Source of the DNA: an uncultured Propionibacteriaceae bacterium
GTDB taxonomy: Bacteria; Actinomycetota; Actinomycetes; Propionibacteriales; Propionibacteriaceae
Direction of reading: 5' to 3'
Assembly: GCA_937965785.1 (NCBI GenBank)
Contig: CALCKT010000034.1
Span: forward strand, 6,779 to 70,778
DNA: 64,000 nt
The stretch's first letter is position 1. Each line of letters starts with the position of its first letter. This document shows positions 50,422 to 60,505 of this stretch, one piece after another. The notes below the pieces were generated by a model. The model worked only from the letters and a program-made list of their open reading frames with translations. It had not been told where the DNA came from and made no database searches. A program made the position numbers and the translations under genes.

Positions 50422-51082
50422 GCTGCTCCTCCAGGGACGGAATTTCCTGCGGCTGCTTGAGGGGCTGTGGGTCAGCGCATCCATTGCCCTGATCGCCATG
50501 GCCTTCTCGATCGTTCTCGGCATCGGGCTGGGCATCGTCATGACATCGCGGAACCCGGTGGTGAAGCTGTTCACCCGCATCTACCTGGAGGTGGTGCGGA
50601 TCATGCCGCAGATCGTGTTGTTGTTCCTGGTGTTCTTCGACCTGGCCCGCTATCTCGGTGTCAACCTCGACGGCCGGGCGGCCGCGGTGGTCGTGTTCAC
50701 GTTGTGGGGCACGGCCGAAATGGGCGACCTGGTGCGTTCCGCCATCACGTCGATCCCGAAACACCAGTACGCCAGTGCGCAGGCGCTCGGCCTGACCCCA
50801 TGGCAGGTGCAGCGCCACGTCGTGCTGCCCCAGGCGGCGCGTCGTCTGCTCCCGACCACAATCAACCTGACCAACCGCATGATCATGACCACTCCCCTGG
50901 TGGCTCTCATCGGTGTGGTCGAGGTGCTGAAGGTCGGCCAGCAGATCATCGACGTCAACCGTTTCACCCATCCCGACGGTGCCCTGTGGATCTACGGCAC
51001 CGTTTTGATCATGTATTTCGTCGTGTGTTTCCCGATCTCGTGGGGTGCGCGGCGTCTCGAGAGGAAGTGGGCCACCACATGA
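50402..51082 (+). CDS. Amino-acid ABC transporter permease (HisM/GlnP type), subunit 2
   Basis: 226 aa from GTG 50402, with GAGGAGG upstream inside the previous gene. It is a paralogue of subunit 1 (IYLEVVRIMPQIVLLFLVFF; EAA loop AQALGLTPWQVQRHVVLPQA) and should form the heterodimeric channel with it. The stop overlaps the ATPase start (ATGA at 51079-51082). Confidence 0.92.
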   Translation: MQRSGIELLLQGRNFLRLLEGLWVSASIALIAMAFSIVLGIGLGIVMTSRNPVVKLFTRIYLEVVRIMPQIVLLFLVFFDLARYLGVNLDGRAAAVVVFTLWGTAEMGDLVRSAITSIPKHQYASAQALGLTPWQVQRHVVLPQAARRLLPTTINLTNRMIMTTPLVALIGVVEVLKVGQQIIDVNRFTHPDGALWIYGTVLIMYFVVCFPISWGARRLERKWATT

Positions 51083-51837
51083 CCCCGATGCTGCGAATCT
51101 CAGGCCTGGGGAAGAACTATGGGGACCTCCGGGCCCTGGACGGGATCGACCTGGAGGTCGCCCCCGGTGAGGTGATCGCCGTCGTCGGGCCTTCGGGCTG
51201 CGGGAAGTCGACGCTGCTGCGTTGCCTGAACGGTCTGGAGACGATCACCGACGGCAGTGTGGAACTGGACGGTGTCGTGATCACGGATCCCGGAACCCGC
51301 TGGACCGAGATCCGGCAACGTGTCGGGATGGTGTTCCAGAGCTACGAACTGTTCCCGCACCTGAACGTGATGGACAACCTGCTGCTCGGCCCTCGCCTGG
51401 TGCAGGGGCGCGACCGCAACGAGGCCGTGAAGGAGGCCACGGGGCTGCTGGAGCGTGTCGGACTCGCCGGGAAGGCGAGGTCGCTGCCGCGTGAGCTGTC
51501 GGGAGGTCAGAAGCAGCGGGTCGCGATCGTGCGGGCGTTGATGATGCACCCGGAGTTGCTGCTGCTCGACGAGATCACCGCGTCCCTGGATCCGGAGATC
51601 GTCCGCGAGGTTCTCGACGTGGTGCTGGAGCTGGCAGCCGATGGCATGACCATGCTCATCGTCACCCACGAGATGCCCTTCGCGCGGGCGATCGCGGATC
51701 GGGTGGTGTTGATGGATGCGGGCCGGATCGTCGAGATCGCCCCACCTGAGAAGTTCTTCACCGATCCCGAGACGGAACGCGCACGGGCGTTCCTCAAGAC
51801 GTTCGAGTTCGAGTCCGTCCACCAGCGCAAGAGCTGA
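51079..51837 (+). CDS. Amino-acid ABC transporter ATPase (GlnQ/HisP type)
   Basis: 252 aa from ATG 51079; the open frame extending to 50467 overlies the permease and is not used. Walker A GPSGCGKST, Q-loop VFQSYELFPHL, signature ELSGGQKQRVA, Walker B LLLLDEI and H-loop VTHEM are intact; the D-loop has SLDP. One change is notable: the usual PTSALD before the D-loop reads ITASLD. It energises import by the two permeases. Convergent with gltX, 31 bp apart, no clear terminator. Confidence 0.94.
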   Translation: MTPMLRISGLGKNYGDLRALDGIDLEVAPGEVIAVVGPSGCGKSTLLRCLNGLETITDGSVELDGVVITDPGTRWTEIRQRVGMVFQSYELFPHLNVMDNLLLGPRLVQGRDRNEAVKEATGLLERVGLAGKARSLPRELSGGQKQRVAIVRALMMHPELLLLDEITASLDPEIVREVLDVVLELAADGMTMLIVTHEMPFARAIADRVVLMDAGRIVEIAPPEKFFTDPETERARAFLKTFEFESVHQRKS

Positions 51838-51868
51838 CCAGGTGTTTCCTGAGGTAGAGGCCCGCCGA

Positions 51869-53323
51869 TCAGAGGGTTTCACGCAGCGCGCGCAACCGTT
51901 TGAGGGTTTCCTCGCGACCCAGGATCTCCATGGACTCGAACAGCGGCGGCGACACCTTGGCCCCGGTCAGTCCAACCCGCAGCGGCCCGAAGGCGAACTT
52001 CGGTTTGATGCCCAGTCCGTCGACGAGTTTCTCCCGCAGCCCGGCCTGGATCGAGGCGGCGTCGAAGGGCACCGTCTCCAACACCTCGATCCCGGCGTCG
52101 AGGACCTCCGCGGCGTTGCCGGGCAGTGACGCGCGGGCCGCTTCCTCGATCTCCACCCGGTCGGTGAACAGGAACCCCAGCTTCGGCAGGGCCTCGCCCA
52201 GCAGGGTCATGCGTTCGCTGACCAGCGGCACGGCCCTGCGCAGCACGTCGATGTCGATGTTCGCATCCCAGTCGCCGCGTTCGGTGTGGAAGGCGACGAT
52301 CCGTGCGGTCAGTTCTTCGGCACCGAGTGCGCGGATGTAATGGCCGTTCAGCCAGTCCAGTTTCTTCACGTCGAAAACCGGGCCGGTGGTGTTGACCTTG
52401 TCCCAGGAGAAGTTTTCGACGAAATCCTCGAAGGTTGCCACCTCGGAGTCGTCGTCGGCCGGCGGATAGCCGAGCAGCTGCAGGAAGTTGCGGACCGCCT
52501 CCGGCAGGTAACCCTGTTCGCGGAACCACATCAGGCGGGCGGCCGGGTTGCGGCGCTTGGAGATCTTCGACCTGTCGGTGTTGCGCAGCAGCGGCATGTG
52601 TGCGTACTGCGGTTCGGGGAAACCGAGCCAGCGATACAGCAGGAGGTGTTTCGGGGTGGAGCTGATCCACTCCTCACCGCGCACCACCGTCGTGATCCCC
52701 ATCAGGTGGTCGTCGACGACCACTGCCATGTGGTAGGTGGGGAATCCGTCGGCCTTCAGGATCACCTGGTCGTCGGGGAAAGGAGCCTTCACCTCGCCGC
52801 GAATGATGTCGGTGAAGGTCAGGGGTGCGTCGTCGGGCACGAGCATCCGCACCACCGGGGTCTCGGTGAACCCGGGCAGCCGGCTGCGTTCCTCGCGGCT
52901 CTTCCCGAGGCAGAGCCGGTCGTATCCGGTCTTCGCTGCCTTCGAGGCCTCCTGTTCCTTGCGCAGCTCGGACAGACGCTCCGAGGAGCACCAGCAGTGG
53001 TAGGCGTGCCCGTCGGCGATCAGCCGCTCGACGAACGGCCGGTAGGTGTCGAGCCGCTCCGACTGCCGGTAGGGCCCGAACTCGCCGCCCTCCAGCGGCC
53101 CCTCGTCGGGAGAGAGCCCGAGCCAGGCGAGGGTGTCGTGGATCTGCTGCTCGCTGCCCGCCACGAGCCGGTTCTGGTCGGTGTCCTCGATCCGCAGCAC
53201 GAATGCACCACCGGTCTTGGCGGCCCACGCCTTGTCGAACAGGGCCATGAACGCGGTGCCGACGTGCGGATCCCCCGTCGGGGAGGGGGCGACGCGGGTG
53301 CGGGCGGGAGTCAGCTCAGTCAT
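51869..53323 (-). CDS. gltX: Glutamyl-tRNA synthetase
   Basis: 484 aa. The class I HIGH-type motif is PSPTGDPHVG (13-22) and KMSKS is SKISKR (252-257). YHCWCSSERL carries the Cys-x-Cys motif near residue 110. The bacterial anticodon-binding domain occupies the C-terminal third. It charges tRNA-Glu. A separate glnS lies 0.6 kb away, so this GluRS may be discriminating, unlike that of most actinobacteria, which misacylate tRNA-Gln for the GatCAB route. Convergent with the amino-acid transporter operon. Confidence 0.97.
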   Translation of the reverse strand: MTELTPARTRVAPSPTGDPHVGTAFMALFDKAWAAKTGGAFVLRIEDTDQNRLVAGSEQQIHDTLAWLGLSPDEGPLEGGEFGPYRQSERLDTYRPFVERLIADGHAYHCWCSSERLSELRKEQEASKAAKTGYDRLCLGKSREERSRLPGFTETPVVRMLVPDDAPLTFTDIIRGEVKAPFPDDQVILKADGFPTYHMAVVVDDHLMGITTVVRGEEWISSTPKHLLLYRWLGFPEPQYAHMPLLRNTDRSKISKRRNPAARLMWFREQGYLPEAVRNFLQLLGYPPADDDSEVATFEDFVENFSWDKVNTTGPVFDVKKLDWLNGHYIRALGAEELTARIVAFHTERGDWDANIDIDVLRRAVPLVSERMTLLGEALPKLGFLFTDRVEIEEAARASLPGNAAEVLDAGIEVLETVPFDAASIQAGLREKLVDGLGIKPKFAFGPLRVGLTGAKVSPPLFESMEILGREETLKRLRALRETL

Positions 53324-53395
53324 AGTGGGCCAAGCCTAATGGCCCCACCGCCGCGGGTCCGAACCCGCGGTCCCGCCCAGTGGCATCATGATGCC

Positions 53396-53920
53396 GTGTC
53401 CTCCCGTGAATCCCACCGCTCACGCACGCTGAGAGCCTCGGGTTCCCTCCCGGAACCCAAGGACGGCCCCTCCCCCATCAGCCGTCACTTCACCTTCTGG
53501 CTGGACGAGGTCTTCCGGGTGCCCGGCACCGGTTTCCGCTTCGGTTTCGACCCGCTGCTGAGTCTCGTTCCGGCCGCCGGCAACGTGGTGGCGACGGCCC
53601 TGGGATGCGTGGTGATCCTCGACGCGGTCCGGCTGCGCGTCCCCGTGCCGGTTCTTCTCCGAATGCTGTGGAACTACGTGGTCAACTGGTGTCTCGGTTC
53701 AGTTCCGCTGATCGGTTCCTTCTTCGACGCCCTGTGGATGTCGAACGCGAAGAACCTGAAACTGCTGCACCGCGCCATCGAGGATCACGACCAGGTGCGC
53801 AGGGCAACCATCACCTACTGGCTGGTGGCGTTGACGCTGGTGTTCGGGGTCACGCTCGTCCTGCTGGCCACCCCGTTCGTGTTGCTGTTCTGGTTGTTCG
53901 GCCTGTGGCTTGGAAGGTGA
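53396..53920 (+). CDS. DUF4112 membrane protein
   Basis: 174 aa from GTG 53396; ATG codons just upstream are in other frames. Residues 35-130 match DUF4112: FWLDEVFRVPGTGFRFGFDP, LLSLVPAAGN, VNWCLGSVPLIGSFFDALWM and AKNLKLLHRAI. Two or three hydrophobic segments are present, including a C-terminal LVLLATPFVLLFWLFGLWLG. No function is known for the family. A 7-8 bp hairpin (about 53352-53371) lies just upstream, between it and the divergent gltX. Confidence 0.85.
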   Translation: MSSRESHRSRTLRASGSLPEPKDGPSPISRHFTFWLDEVFRVPGTGFRFGFDPLLSLVPAAGNVVATALGCVVILDAVRLRVPVPVLLRMLWNYVVNWCLGSVPLIGSFFDALWMSNAKNLKLLHRAIEDHDQVRRATITYWLVALTLVFGVTLVLLATPFVLLFWLFGLWLGR

Positions 53921-53933
53921 TAGCTTCGCCACC

Positions 53934-55613
53934 ATGAGCGAACCGGGTGTCCCCAGCAACTTCATCACCGATGCCATCCGCCGCGACAACGAGGCAGGGA
54001 CCTACGGTGGCAGGGTCCAGACCCGGTTCCCACCCGAACCCAACGGTTTCCTCCACGTCGGCCACGCCAAGGCCATCGTCGTGGACTTCGGCACCGCCGA
54101 GGACTTCGGTGGCACCTGCATGCTGCGTCTCGACGACACCAACCCGGAAACCGAGGAGGAGGCCTTCGTCAACTCCATCGTCGAGGACATCGAGTGGCTG
54201 GGCTACGAACCCTCTGAGGTGCGCCACGCCTCCGACTACTTCGAGACCCTCCACGACTGGGCCGTGCAGCTCATCGAGAAGGGCCTGGCCTACGTCGACG
54301 ACCAGGACGGTGAGACCATCTCGGCCACCCGGGGGTCCTTCAACACCCCCGGCGTCGAATCGCCGTTCCGCAACCGCAGCGTCGCGGAGAACCTCGACCT
54401 GTTCGAGAGGATGCGCGCAGGGGAGTTTCCCGACGGCTCACGGGTGCTGCGGGCGAAGATCGACATGGCGCACGAGAACATGCAGCTGCGCGACCCCGTG
54501 ATGTACCGCATCCGCAACATCGCACACCACCGCACGGGTGAGACGTGGTCGATCTATCCCACCTACGACTGGGCCCACGGCCAGTCCGACGCCATCGAGG
54601 GCGTCACCCATTCCATCTGCACCCTCGAGTTCGAATCCCACCGGCCTCTCTACGACTGGTTCCTGGAGCAGCTCGAGGTTCCCGCTCCCCCGCGCCAGTA
54701 CGAGTTCGCGCGACTGGAGCTGACCCACACCGTCACGTCCAAGCGTCGCCTGGCGAAACTGGTCGCGGACGGCGTCGTGGATGGCTGGGACGATCCGCGG
54801 ATGCCGACCATCCGGGGACTGCGGCGGCGCGGCTACCCGCCGGCCGCCATCCGGGCGTTCTGCCGCGAGGTGGGCACCACCCGCACCAATTCCCGCAAGG
54901 CCATCGAGGAGCTGGAGAGTTACGTGCGTCGCGTGCTGAATGCGACGGCGCAGCGCCGGATGGCCGTGACCCGGCCCTTGAAGCTGACCCTGCTGGACTG
55001 GCCCACCGAGGCCGACGGCAGCCCGGTGGTCGAGTGGTTCGAGGTGGTCAACAACCCGGAGAACCCTGCCGACGGCACCCGCCTGGTGCCGTTCACCGGG
55101 GAGCTGTGGATCGAGCAGGATGACTTCCGGGAGGTTCCGCCACCGAAATACTTCCGTCTCTCCCCCGGTCGTGAGGTCAGGTTGCGTGGCGCCTATCTGG
55201 TGACCGCCCGCGACGTGGTCAAGGACGAGGCGGGCAACGTCGTCGAGGTGCGTTGCAGCTTCGACCCGGAATCCCGGGGCGGCACCCCCGCCGACGGCCG
55301 GAAGGTGAAGTCGACGATGCACTGGGTCTCGGCCCCGCACGCCCTGGATGCCACCGTCGCCCTGTACGACAGGCTGTTCACCGCCGAGGCTCCTGGGGAA
55401 CGCACGGGCGAGGCCCTGGACGACCTCAACCCCGCATCCCGCGAGCTGCTCACCGACGCAAAGGTGGAACCCGCGCTGGCGGATGCCGCCCCGGGAGAGG
55501 TGGTGCAGTTCGAGCGGCTCGGATACTTCGCCGCCGACGACCACACCCCGCTGCTGTTCCACCGCACGGTGGGGCTGCGGGACGAGTGGGCCAGCATTCA
55601 GAAACGCGGCTGA
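53934..55613 (+). CDS. glnS: Glutaminyl-tRNA synthetase
   Basis: 559 aa from ATG 53934, 13 bp after the DUF4112 stop; a TTG at 53910 is a possible alternative. The HIGH motif is PPEPNGFLHVGHA (33-45) and KMSKS is TSKRR (268-272). IYPTYDWAHGQSDAIEGVTH and the two C-terminal beta-barrels (KYFRLSPGREVRLRGAYLV, KSTMHWVSAPHA) are specific for GlnRS over GluRS. It charges tRNA-Gln directly. GlnRS is uncommon in actinobacteria, and most were acquired by transfer from proteobacterial or related lineages. Confidence 0.96.
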   Translation: MSEPGVPSNFITDAIRRDNEAGTYGGRVQTRFPPEPNGFLHVGHAKAIVVDFGTAEDFGGTCMLRLDDTNPETEEEAFVNSIVEDIEWLGYEPSEVRHASDYFETLHDWAVQLIEKGLAYVDDQDGETISATRGSFNTPGVESPFRNRSVAENLDLFERMRAGEFPDGSRVLRAKIDMAHENMQLRDPVMYRIRNIAHHRTGETWSIYPTYDWAHGQSDAIEGVTHSICTLEFESHRPLYDWFLEQLEVPAPPRQYEFARLELTHTVTSKRRLAKLVADGVVDGWDDPRMPTIRGLRRRGYPPAAIRAFCREVGTTRTNSRKAIEELESYVRRVLNATAQRRMAVTRPLKLTLLDWPTEADGSPVVEWFEVVNNPENPADGTRLVPFTGELWIEQDDFREVPPPKYFRLSPGREVRLRGAYLVTARDVVKDEAGNVVEVRCSFDPESRGGTPADGRKVKSTMHWVSAPHALDATVALYDRLFTAEAPGERTGEALDDLNPASRELLTDAKVEPALADAAPGEVVQFERLGYFAADDHTPLLFHRTVGLRDEWASIQKRG

Positions 55614-55651
55614 AAGCCCACTCACAGGAAGCAGCGGCTACGGTTGTCTGC

Positions 55652-56920
55652 ATGCTTCCCACCGACGAAACCGCCACCGAAGTGGCCCTGGATCTGTTGA
55701 CCGTTCTCGGATACGGGGCTGTCGGGTTCCTGGCCGGCGTCGTCGTCTCCGTGATCATCTCGATCATCATGCGGCAACTGTCCAGGCACCAGGAGGACCT
55801 GGGTTTCCTCAGCCGAAACCTGCGACTCCCCCAGCGCTTCATCCTGACCGTCTTCGGCACCGGCATGGGGGTGCTGATCGCCAGCGCCCCCACCCCGTGG
55901 CAGGCGGCGCCGTCGTGGCGGGCGAATTTCGAGCACTTTTTCCTGATCGTGATGATCTTCGCCGCCGCGTACGGCATGACGGGGGTCATCAGAACCGTCG
56001 AGGACGCCGTCCTCGCCCGCAAGAAGAACGCCCGGGAAACCCCACAGTTCCGGCGTATCCGCACCCAGATGCAGGTCATCGCCCGGGTTTTGATCGGTGT
56101 GGTCTGGATCGGGGCAATCGCCGGTGCGTTGCTCACCTTCGACCAGTTCCGGGCCATCGGAACCTCCCTGCTGGCCTCCGCCGGTCTGGTGTCGCTGGTC
56201 GCAGGTCTCGCGGCACAGTCGTCGCTCACGAACATCTTCGCCGGACTTCAGATCGCCTTCACCGGTTCCCTGCGCGTCGGCGACATCGTGGTCACGGACG
56301 ACAACCAGGGAACCGTCGAGGAAATCACCCTCACCTATGTGGTGTTGAGGAGCTGGGACGAGCGACGCTGGATCGTGCCCTCGACGCTGTTCACCACGAA
56401 AACCTTCGAGAACTGGAGCCGGGAGGAGCCGCGACAAACGGGGGTCATCGAGTTCGATCTGGACTGGCTGGTTCCCGTGGAGGCCATGCGGATCGAGCTG
56501 CTGCGCCTGGTGAAAACCACCGACCTGTGGGACGGCCGCACCGTCGCCCTCCAGGTCATGGACGCCACGGGTGGGTCGGTCCGGATTCGCGCCGTCGTAT
56601 CGGCGACGAACTCCAGCAGGTTGTTCGAACTGCGCTGCTTGCTGCGTGAACAGCTCATCAACTGGCTGCAGACCCAGGCGGTCTACGCCCTTCCCCGCAC
56701 CCGCCTGGAACCGGACACCGCCACCGCCCCGCCCCAGGAGCAACGCCAGGATTTCGTCGAACAGGTCAAGGCCGACTGGGAGGCCGAGCAGGCCCACGAG
56801 AAGGAGACCCAGCTCCTTCCCCCCACGGAGGGTTCGGAACCCCACGGCAACGAGGAGAACGAGCAGAGCTCCGGGGGACGCCTCGGCTGGTTGAGGGCAT
56901 TCCGCCGCTCCATCGGTTGA
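55652..56920 (+). CDS. MscS-family mechanosensitive channel
   Basis: 422 aa from ATG 55652; the longer frame overlaps glnS. Three or four membrane helices cover residues 14-165. The pore helix and cytoplasmic beta domain follow (SLLASAGLVSLVAGLAAQSS, IAFTGSLRVGDIVVTDDNQG, YVVLRSWDERRWIVPSTLFT), typical of MscS. The last 70 residues are a hydrophilic Glu/Gln-rich tail that ends in basic residues (RAFRRSIG). It probably releases solutes upon hypo-osmotic shock. Convergent with tuf across a shared terminator. Confidence 0.92.
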   Translation: MLPTDETATEVALDLLTVLGYGAVGFLAGVVVSVIISIIMRQLSRHQEDLGFLSRNLRLPQRFILTVFGTGMGVLIASAPTPWQAAPSWRANFEHFFLIVMIFAAAYGMTGVIRTVEDAVLARKKNARETPQFRRIRTQMQVIARVLIGVVWIGAIAGALLTFDQFRAIGTSLLASAGLVSLVAGLAAQSSLTNIFAGLQIAFTGSLRVGDIVVTDDNQGTVEEITLTYVVLRSWDERRWIVPSTLFTTKTFENWSREEPRQTGVIEFDLDWLVPVEAMRIELLRLVKTTDLWDGRTVALQVMDATGGSVRIRAVVSATNSSRLFELRCLLREQLINWLQTQAVYALPRTRLEPDTATAPPQEQRQDFVEQVKADWEAEQAHEKETQLLPPTEGSEPHGNEENEQSSGGRLGWLRAFRRSIG

Positions 56921-57011
56921 CCGTTCCCCGCGGAGACCACGCTGCTGGCTCCGGGGCGTCCCGATCGTTGACGCCCACAAGACGGCCCGGCCAGCTCTCT
57001 GGACTCCACGG

Positions 57012-57057
57012 AACAGGGGAAGGGGCCCGCGCTTTCGTGCGGGCCCCTTCCCCTGTT
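57012..57057. terminator. Bidirectional terminator between mscS and tuf
   Basis: Perfect 19-bp arms (57012-57030 and 57039-57057) with an 8-nt loop lie between the convergent genes; the - strand copy begins 16 bp after the tuf stop. It has the classic AA...TT outer pairs that give short U-tracts on both strands. Confidence 0.88.
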
Positions 57058-57073
57058 GCCTGTCAGGCTAGGG

Positions 57074-58273
<1,200 letters not shown>

Positions 58274-58366
58274 TTAGGGCTCCTTCTTGGTCCAACCACG
58301 CACCGTGCGTGGCCATTAATCTGGTGCACCCCTGAGCTATGGGTCACACCAGGGGTCCAACGCCCA

Positions 58367-58396
58367 AGCCTATTACCCGAGCGCATACCCGTGTAA
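58367..58396 (-). promoter_or_regulatory. Candidate promoter of tuf
   Basis: On the - strand TTACAC (58391-58396) and TAGGCT (58367-58372) lie 18 bp apart, about 95 bp before the tuf start. The leader contains a 7-bp hairpin (about 58296-58312, CCACGCA/TGCGTGG). Confidence 0.5.
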
Positions 58397-58448
58397 TGCT
58401 ATCGGCCCGGCCCTGGAAGTCAAGCTCAGGGTCGTGTCCCAATCCCTT

Positions 58449-58916
58449 TCAACAACCTTCGTCCAGGAAGGACGTATCTCCCGAGTCCAGCTGCCGGAGC
58501 TGCGCCACCCGCCCGGCGTGACGCCCGCCCTCGAAGGAGGCCTTCAGGAAGGCCTCGCAAATGGCCAGGGCGACGTCGGGACCCACCACGCGGGAACCGA
58601 AACAAAGGACGTTCGCGTTGTTGTGACGCCGGCTCATCCCGGCCGAGTAGGCCTCGGAGACGCAGGCCGCCCGGATCCCCTTGATCTTGTTGGCCGCGAT
58701 GGAGATGCCAATACCGGAGCCACAGATCGCGATACCGACATCGAAACGCGCGGCTGCCACGTCCTTGGCCAGCCGCACCCCCCATTTCGCGTAGTCGGTG
58801 CGCTCGGACGTGGCTGGTCCGCAGTCCACCACGTCGTAACCGAGCTCTCTCAAGCGGGGAATCAGATCAATGCGCATATTGTGAGCGGCGTGGTCGCTGG
58901 TGATTCCAATTCTCAT
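58449..58916 (-). CDS. rpiB: Ribose-5-phosphate isomerase B
   Basis: 155 aa. MRIGITSDHA (Asp8, His9), CGSGIGIS with the catalytic Cys65, and RRHNNANVLCFG (His98) are the RpiB active-site signature. It interconverts ribose 5-phosphate and ribulose 5-phosphate in the pentose phosphate pathway; an allose-phosphate or galactose-phosphate isomerase activity is less likely given the conserved residues. It is 175 bp from tuf, behind its divergent neighbour's promoter. Confidence 0.94.
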   Translation of the reverse strand: MRIGITSDHAAHNMRIDLIPRLRELGYDVVDCGPATSERTDYAKWGVRLAKDVAAARFDVGIAICGSGIGISIAANKIKGIRAACVSEAYSAGMSRRHNNANVLCFGSRVVGPDVALAICEAFLKASFEGGRHAGRVAQLRQLDSGDTSFLDEGC

Positions 58917-58957
58917 GCGACAACGTTACTGACCCGGCCCCAAGGTCTTCCACAACC

Positions 58958-59219
58958 CTCCTGTCGCATTGCCCTCGGTGCGCGACGCGCGGAATTCCCG
59001 CGTCCTCCTTTTGTCCGACCGGACAGCACCACCACCCCCTCCCCAAACCACCCAAACCCGCTCTGACAAGCACTTTTGCTCTTTTTTGAGTGGTTTGTCC
59101 CCGCGTTTGGGGTGTTTCACTGCCCTCCCGCTCCGAAGCAGACCCGGTCAGTCGCCATCCCATGTCACAGGACGTCGAAACACTGATCGACCTCGGCTTC
59201 AAGGCTTACGGGCGAGGCG
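58958..59219 (+). repeat. Direct repeat A: promoter and first codons of the Sel1-like gene
   Basis: 262 bp nearly identical to 60506-60769, comprising about 200 bp upstream of the gene and its first 19 codons. A poly-T/AC-rich stretch (CTTTTTTG-type) lies in both. Homology begins at CTCCTGTCGC and stops after GGCGAGGCG. Several substitutions and small indels separate the copies. Confidence 0.92.
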
Positions 59220-59335
59220 CCGTGGGCGAGTTCGGACACCTCGGCGACGTTGAAGCGCGTCAGGTCGCCGATCCGGTCGATCACCGCCTCCGGCGCAAGG
59301 GCCCAGACGGGGCCAGAGGCTGGCCGAGGGCCTAA
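59162..59335 (+). pseudogene. Truncated Sel1-like gene (5' copy)
   Basis: ATG 59162 starts MSQDVETLIDLGFKAYGRG, identical to the intact gene at 60712, then the sequence switches to unrelated codons and ends after 57 codons. The helical repeats are missing, so it is a broken copy; the break is the point where the TIGR01777 segment enters. Confidence 0.85.
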
Positions 59336-59344
59336 GGTGGGTCA

Positions 59345-60358
59345 GTGGGCACTCATGACATTCCCGCAGCATCGCCCAGCCGGCGCAGCAACCCGGGGCT
59401 GCTCGTCGTGGCCGGGGCGGGCCTCATCGGATCCCGCCTGGCGGACAAGGCCCGGGACAGCGGCTGGAAGATCCGGATCCTCCACCGCAGCGGACCGGGC
59501 AGGGCGCCGCGGGAGGGCATCGAGGTCGATGCCTCCGGTAGAGAGCACGCCTGGTGGGCCCCCGCCGAGCACCTCCTGGCGCCCGGAACCCTGGAGGGAG
59601 CAAGAGCCGTGGTGTGCCTGTCGGGCGCCCCGATCGCGCCGCGCCCCTGGACACCTGCGCGCCGTCGCGCGCTCGCGGCCTCGCGCCTGTCCACCACCGC
59701 CCTCATCGCCCAGGTCACCGCGGCCCTACCCCCGGCGGTGCGGCCCGAGGTCCTGCTGAGTGGGTCGGCCACCGGCTTCTACGGGGACCGGGGGGATGAA
59801 GTCCTCACCGAGGCGTGCGGTCCTGGCGAGGGATTCCTGTCCGAGCTGTGCCAGCGCTGGGAGGCCGCCGCGGGCCCGGCGGCGCGGGCCGGGCTGCGCA
59901 CGGTCCAGTCCCGCACGGGCCTGGTGGTCAGCTCCTCGGGCGGGCTGGGCAGGCTCCTCGGCGCCGCCTACCGGGTGGGGGCGGGGGCCCGGCTCGGCCG
60001 CGGCGACCAGTGGCAGCCGTGGATCGGGCTGGAGGACGCCGCGGCTGGACTCCTATGGGCCATCGAGCACGACGACGTCTGCGGCCCGGTGAACCTGACC
60101 GCGCCCGAACCCCTGCGCAACCGCGACCTCCACCGGCTGCTGTCCCGCGCCTGCGGCCCACCCTCGATTGCGGTGGTTCCCCAGGTCCTGCTGGACCGAG
60201 CGGGGAGGACCGGGGCGGCCGGCGGTACCAGCAGCATCGGCAGCATGCTCGCCGAACTGCTCGGCGCCTCCCAGCGTGCGGTCCCCCAGGCGCTGCTCAC
60301 CTCCGGCTTCCACTTCACTGCACCGGGCGCGGCCTCGATCTGGGGGCTCGGCGCCTGA
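59345..60358 (+). CDS. TIGR01777-family NAD(P)-dependent epimerase/SDR protein
   Basis: 337 aa from GTG 59345, with AAGGTGG upstream. Rossmann loop GAGLIG (24-29); hallmark GSATGFYGDRGDEVLTE; WQPWIGLEDAAAGLLWAIE; NLTAPEPLRNRDLHRLL: all typical of TIGR01777 (YfcH/SULA-like) proteins of the extended SDR superfamily. Physiological substrate is unknown; in some bacteria members influence cell division or lipid-like metabolism. The gene sits between the two copies of the Sel1-like gene start, in a segment that seems to have been inserted there. Confidence 0.88.
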   Translation: MGTHDIPAASPSRRSNPGLLVVAGAGLIGSRLADKARDSGWKIRILHRSGPGRAPREGIEVDASGREHAWWAPAEHLLAPGTLEGARAVVCLSGAPIAPRPWTPARRRALAASRLSTTALIAQVTAALPPAVRPEVLLSGSATGFYGDRGDEVLTEACGPGEGFLSELCQRWEAAAGPAARAGLRTVQSRTGLVVSSSGGLGRLLGAAYRVGAGARLGRGDQWQPWIGLEDAAAGLLWAIEHDDVCGPVNLTAPEPLRNRDLHRLLSRACGPPSIAVVPQVLLDRAGRTGAAGGTSSIGSMLAELLGASQRAVPQALLTSGFHFTAPGAASIWGLGA

Positions 60359-60505
60359 CTCCCGTCCCGGCGCCGCGGTGACCATGATGTGGACATCGCG
60401 GTGTCGACTGCCTCGCCGGCCGATGGGAGCGCGGATGGGGCCACCAAGCGCCGGGGTGCGCCTGTCCTGGCCCCGACGGGGTCCGACACCATGGTCAACC
60501 CGGGT
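60359..60505 (+). other. Remnant of Sel1-like coding sequence after the inserted gene
   Basis: Of the 30 bases starting at 60482 (TCCGACACCATGGTCAACCC...), 27 match the middle of the intact Sel1-like gene at 60820 (codons 37-46). Upstream of that, 60359-60480 shows no gene. The fragment looks like the continuation of the truncated copy at 59162, interrupted by the TIGR01777 segment. Confidence 0.65.

Noticed and set aside
53352..53371. Hairpin upstream of the DUF4112 gene as a riboswitch
   Set aside because: Only a simple 7-8 bp stem is present, with no conserved aptamer features.
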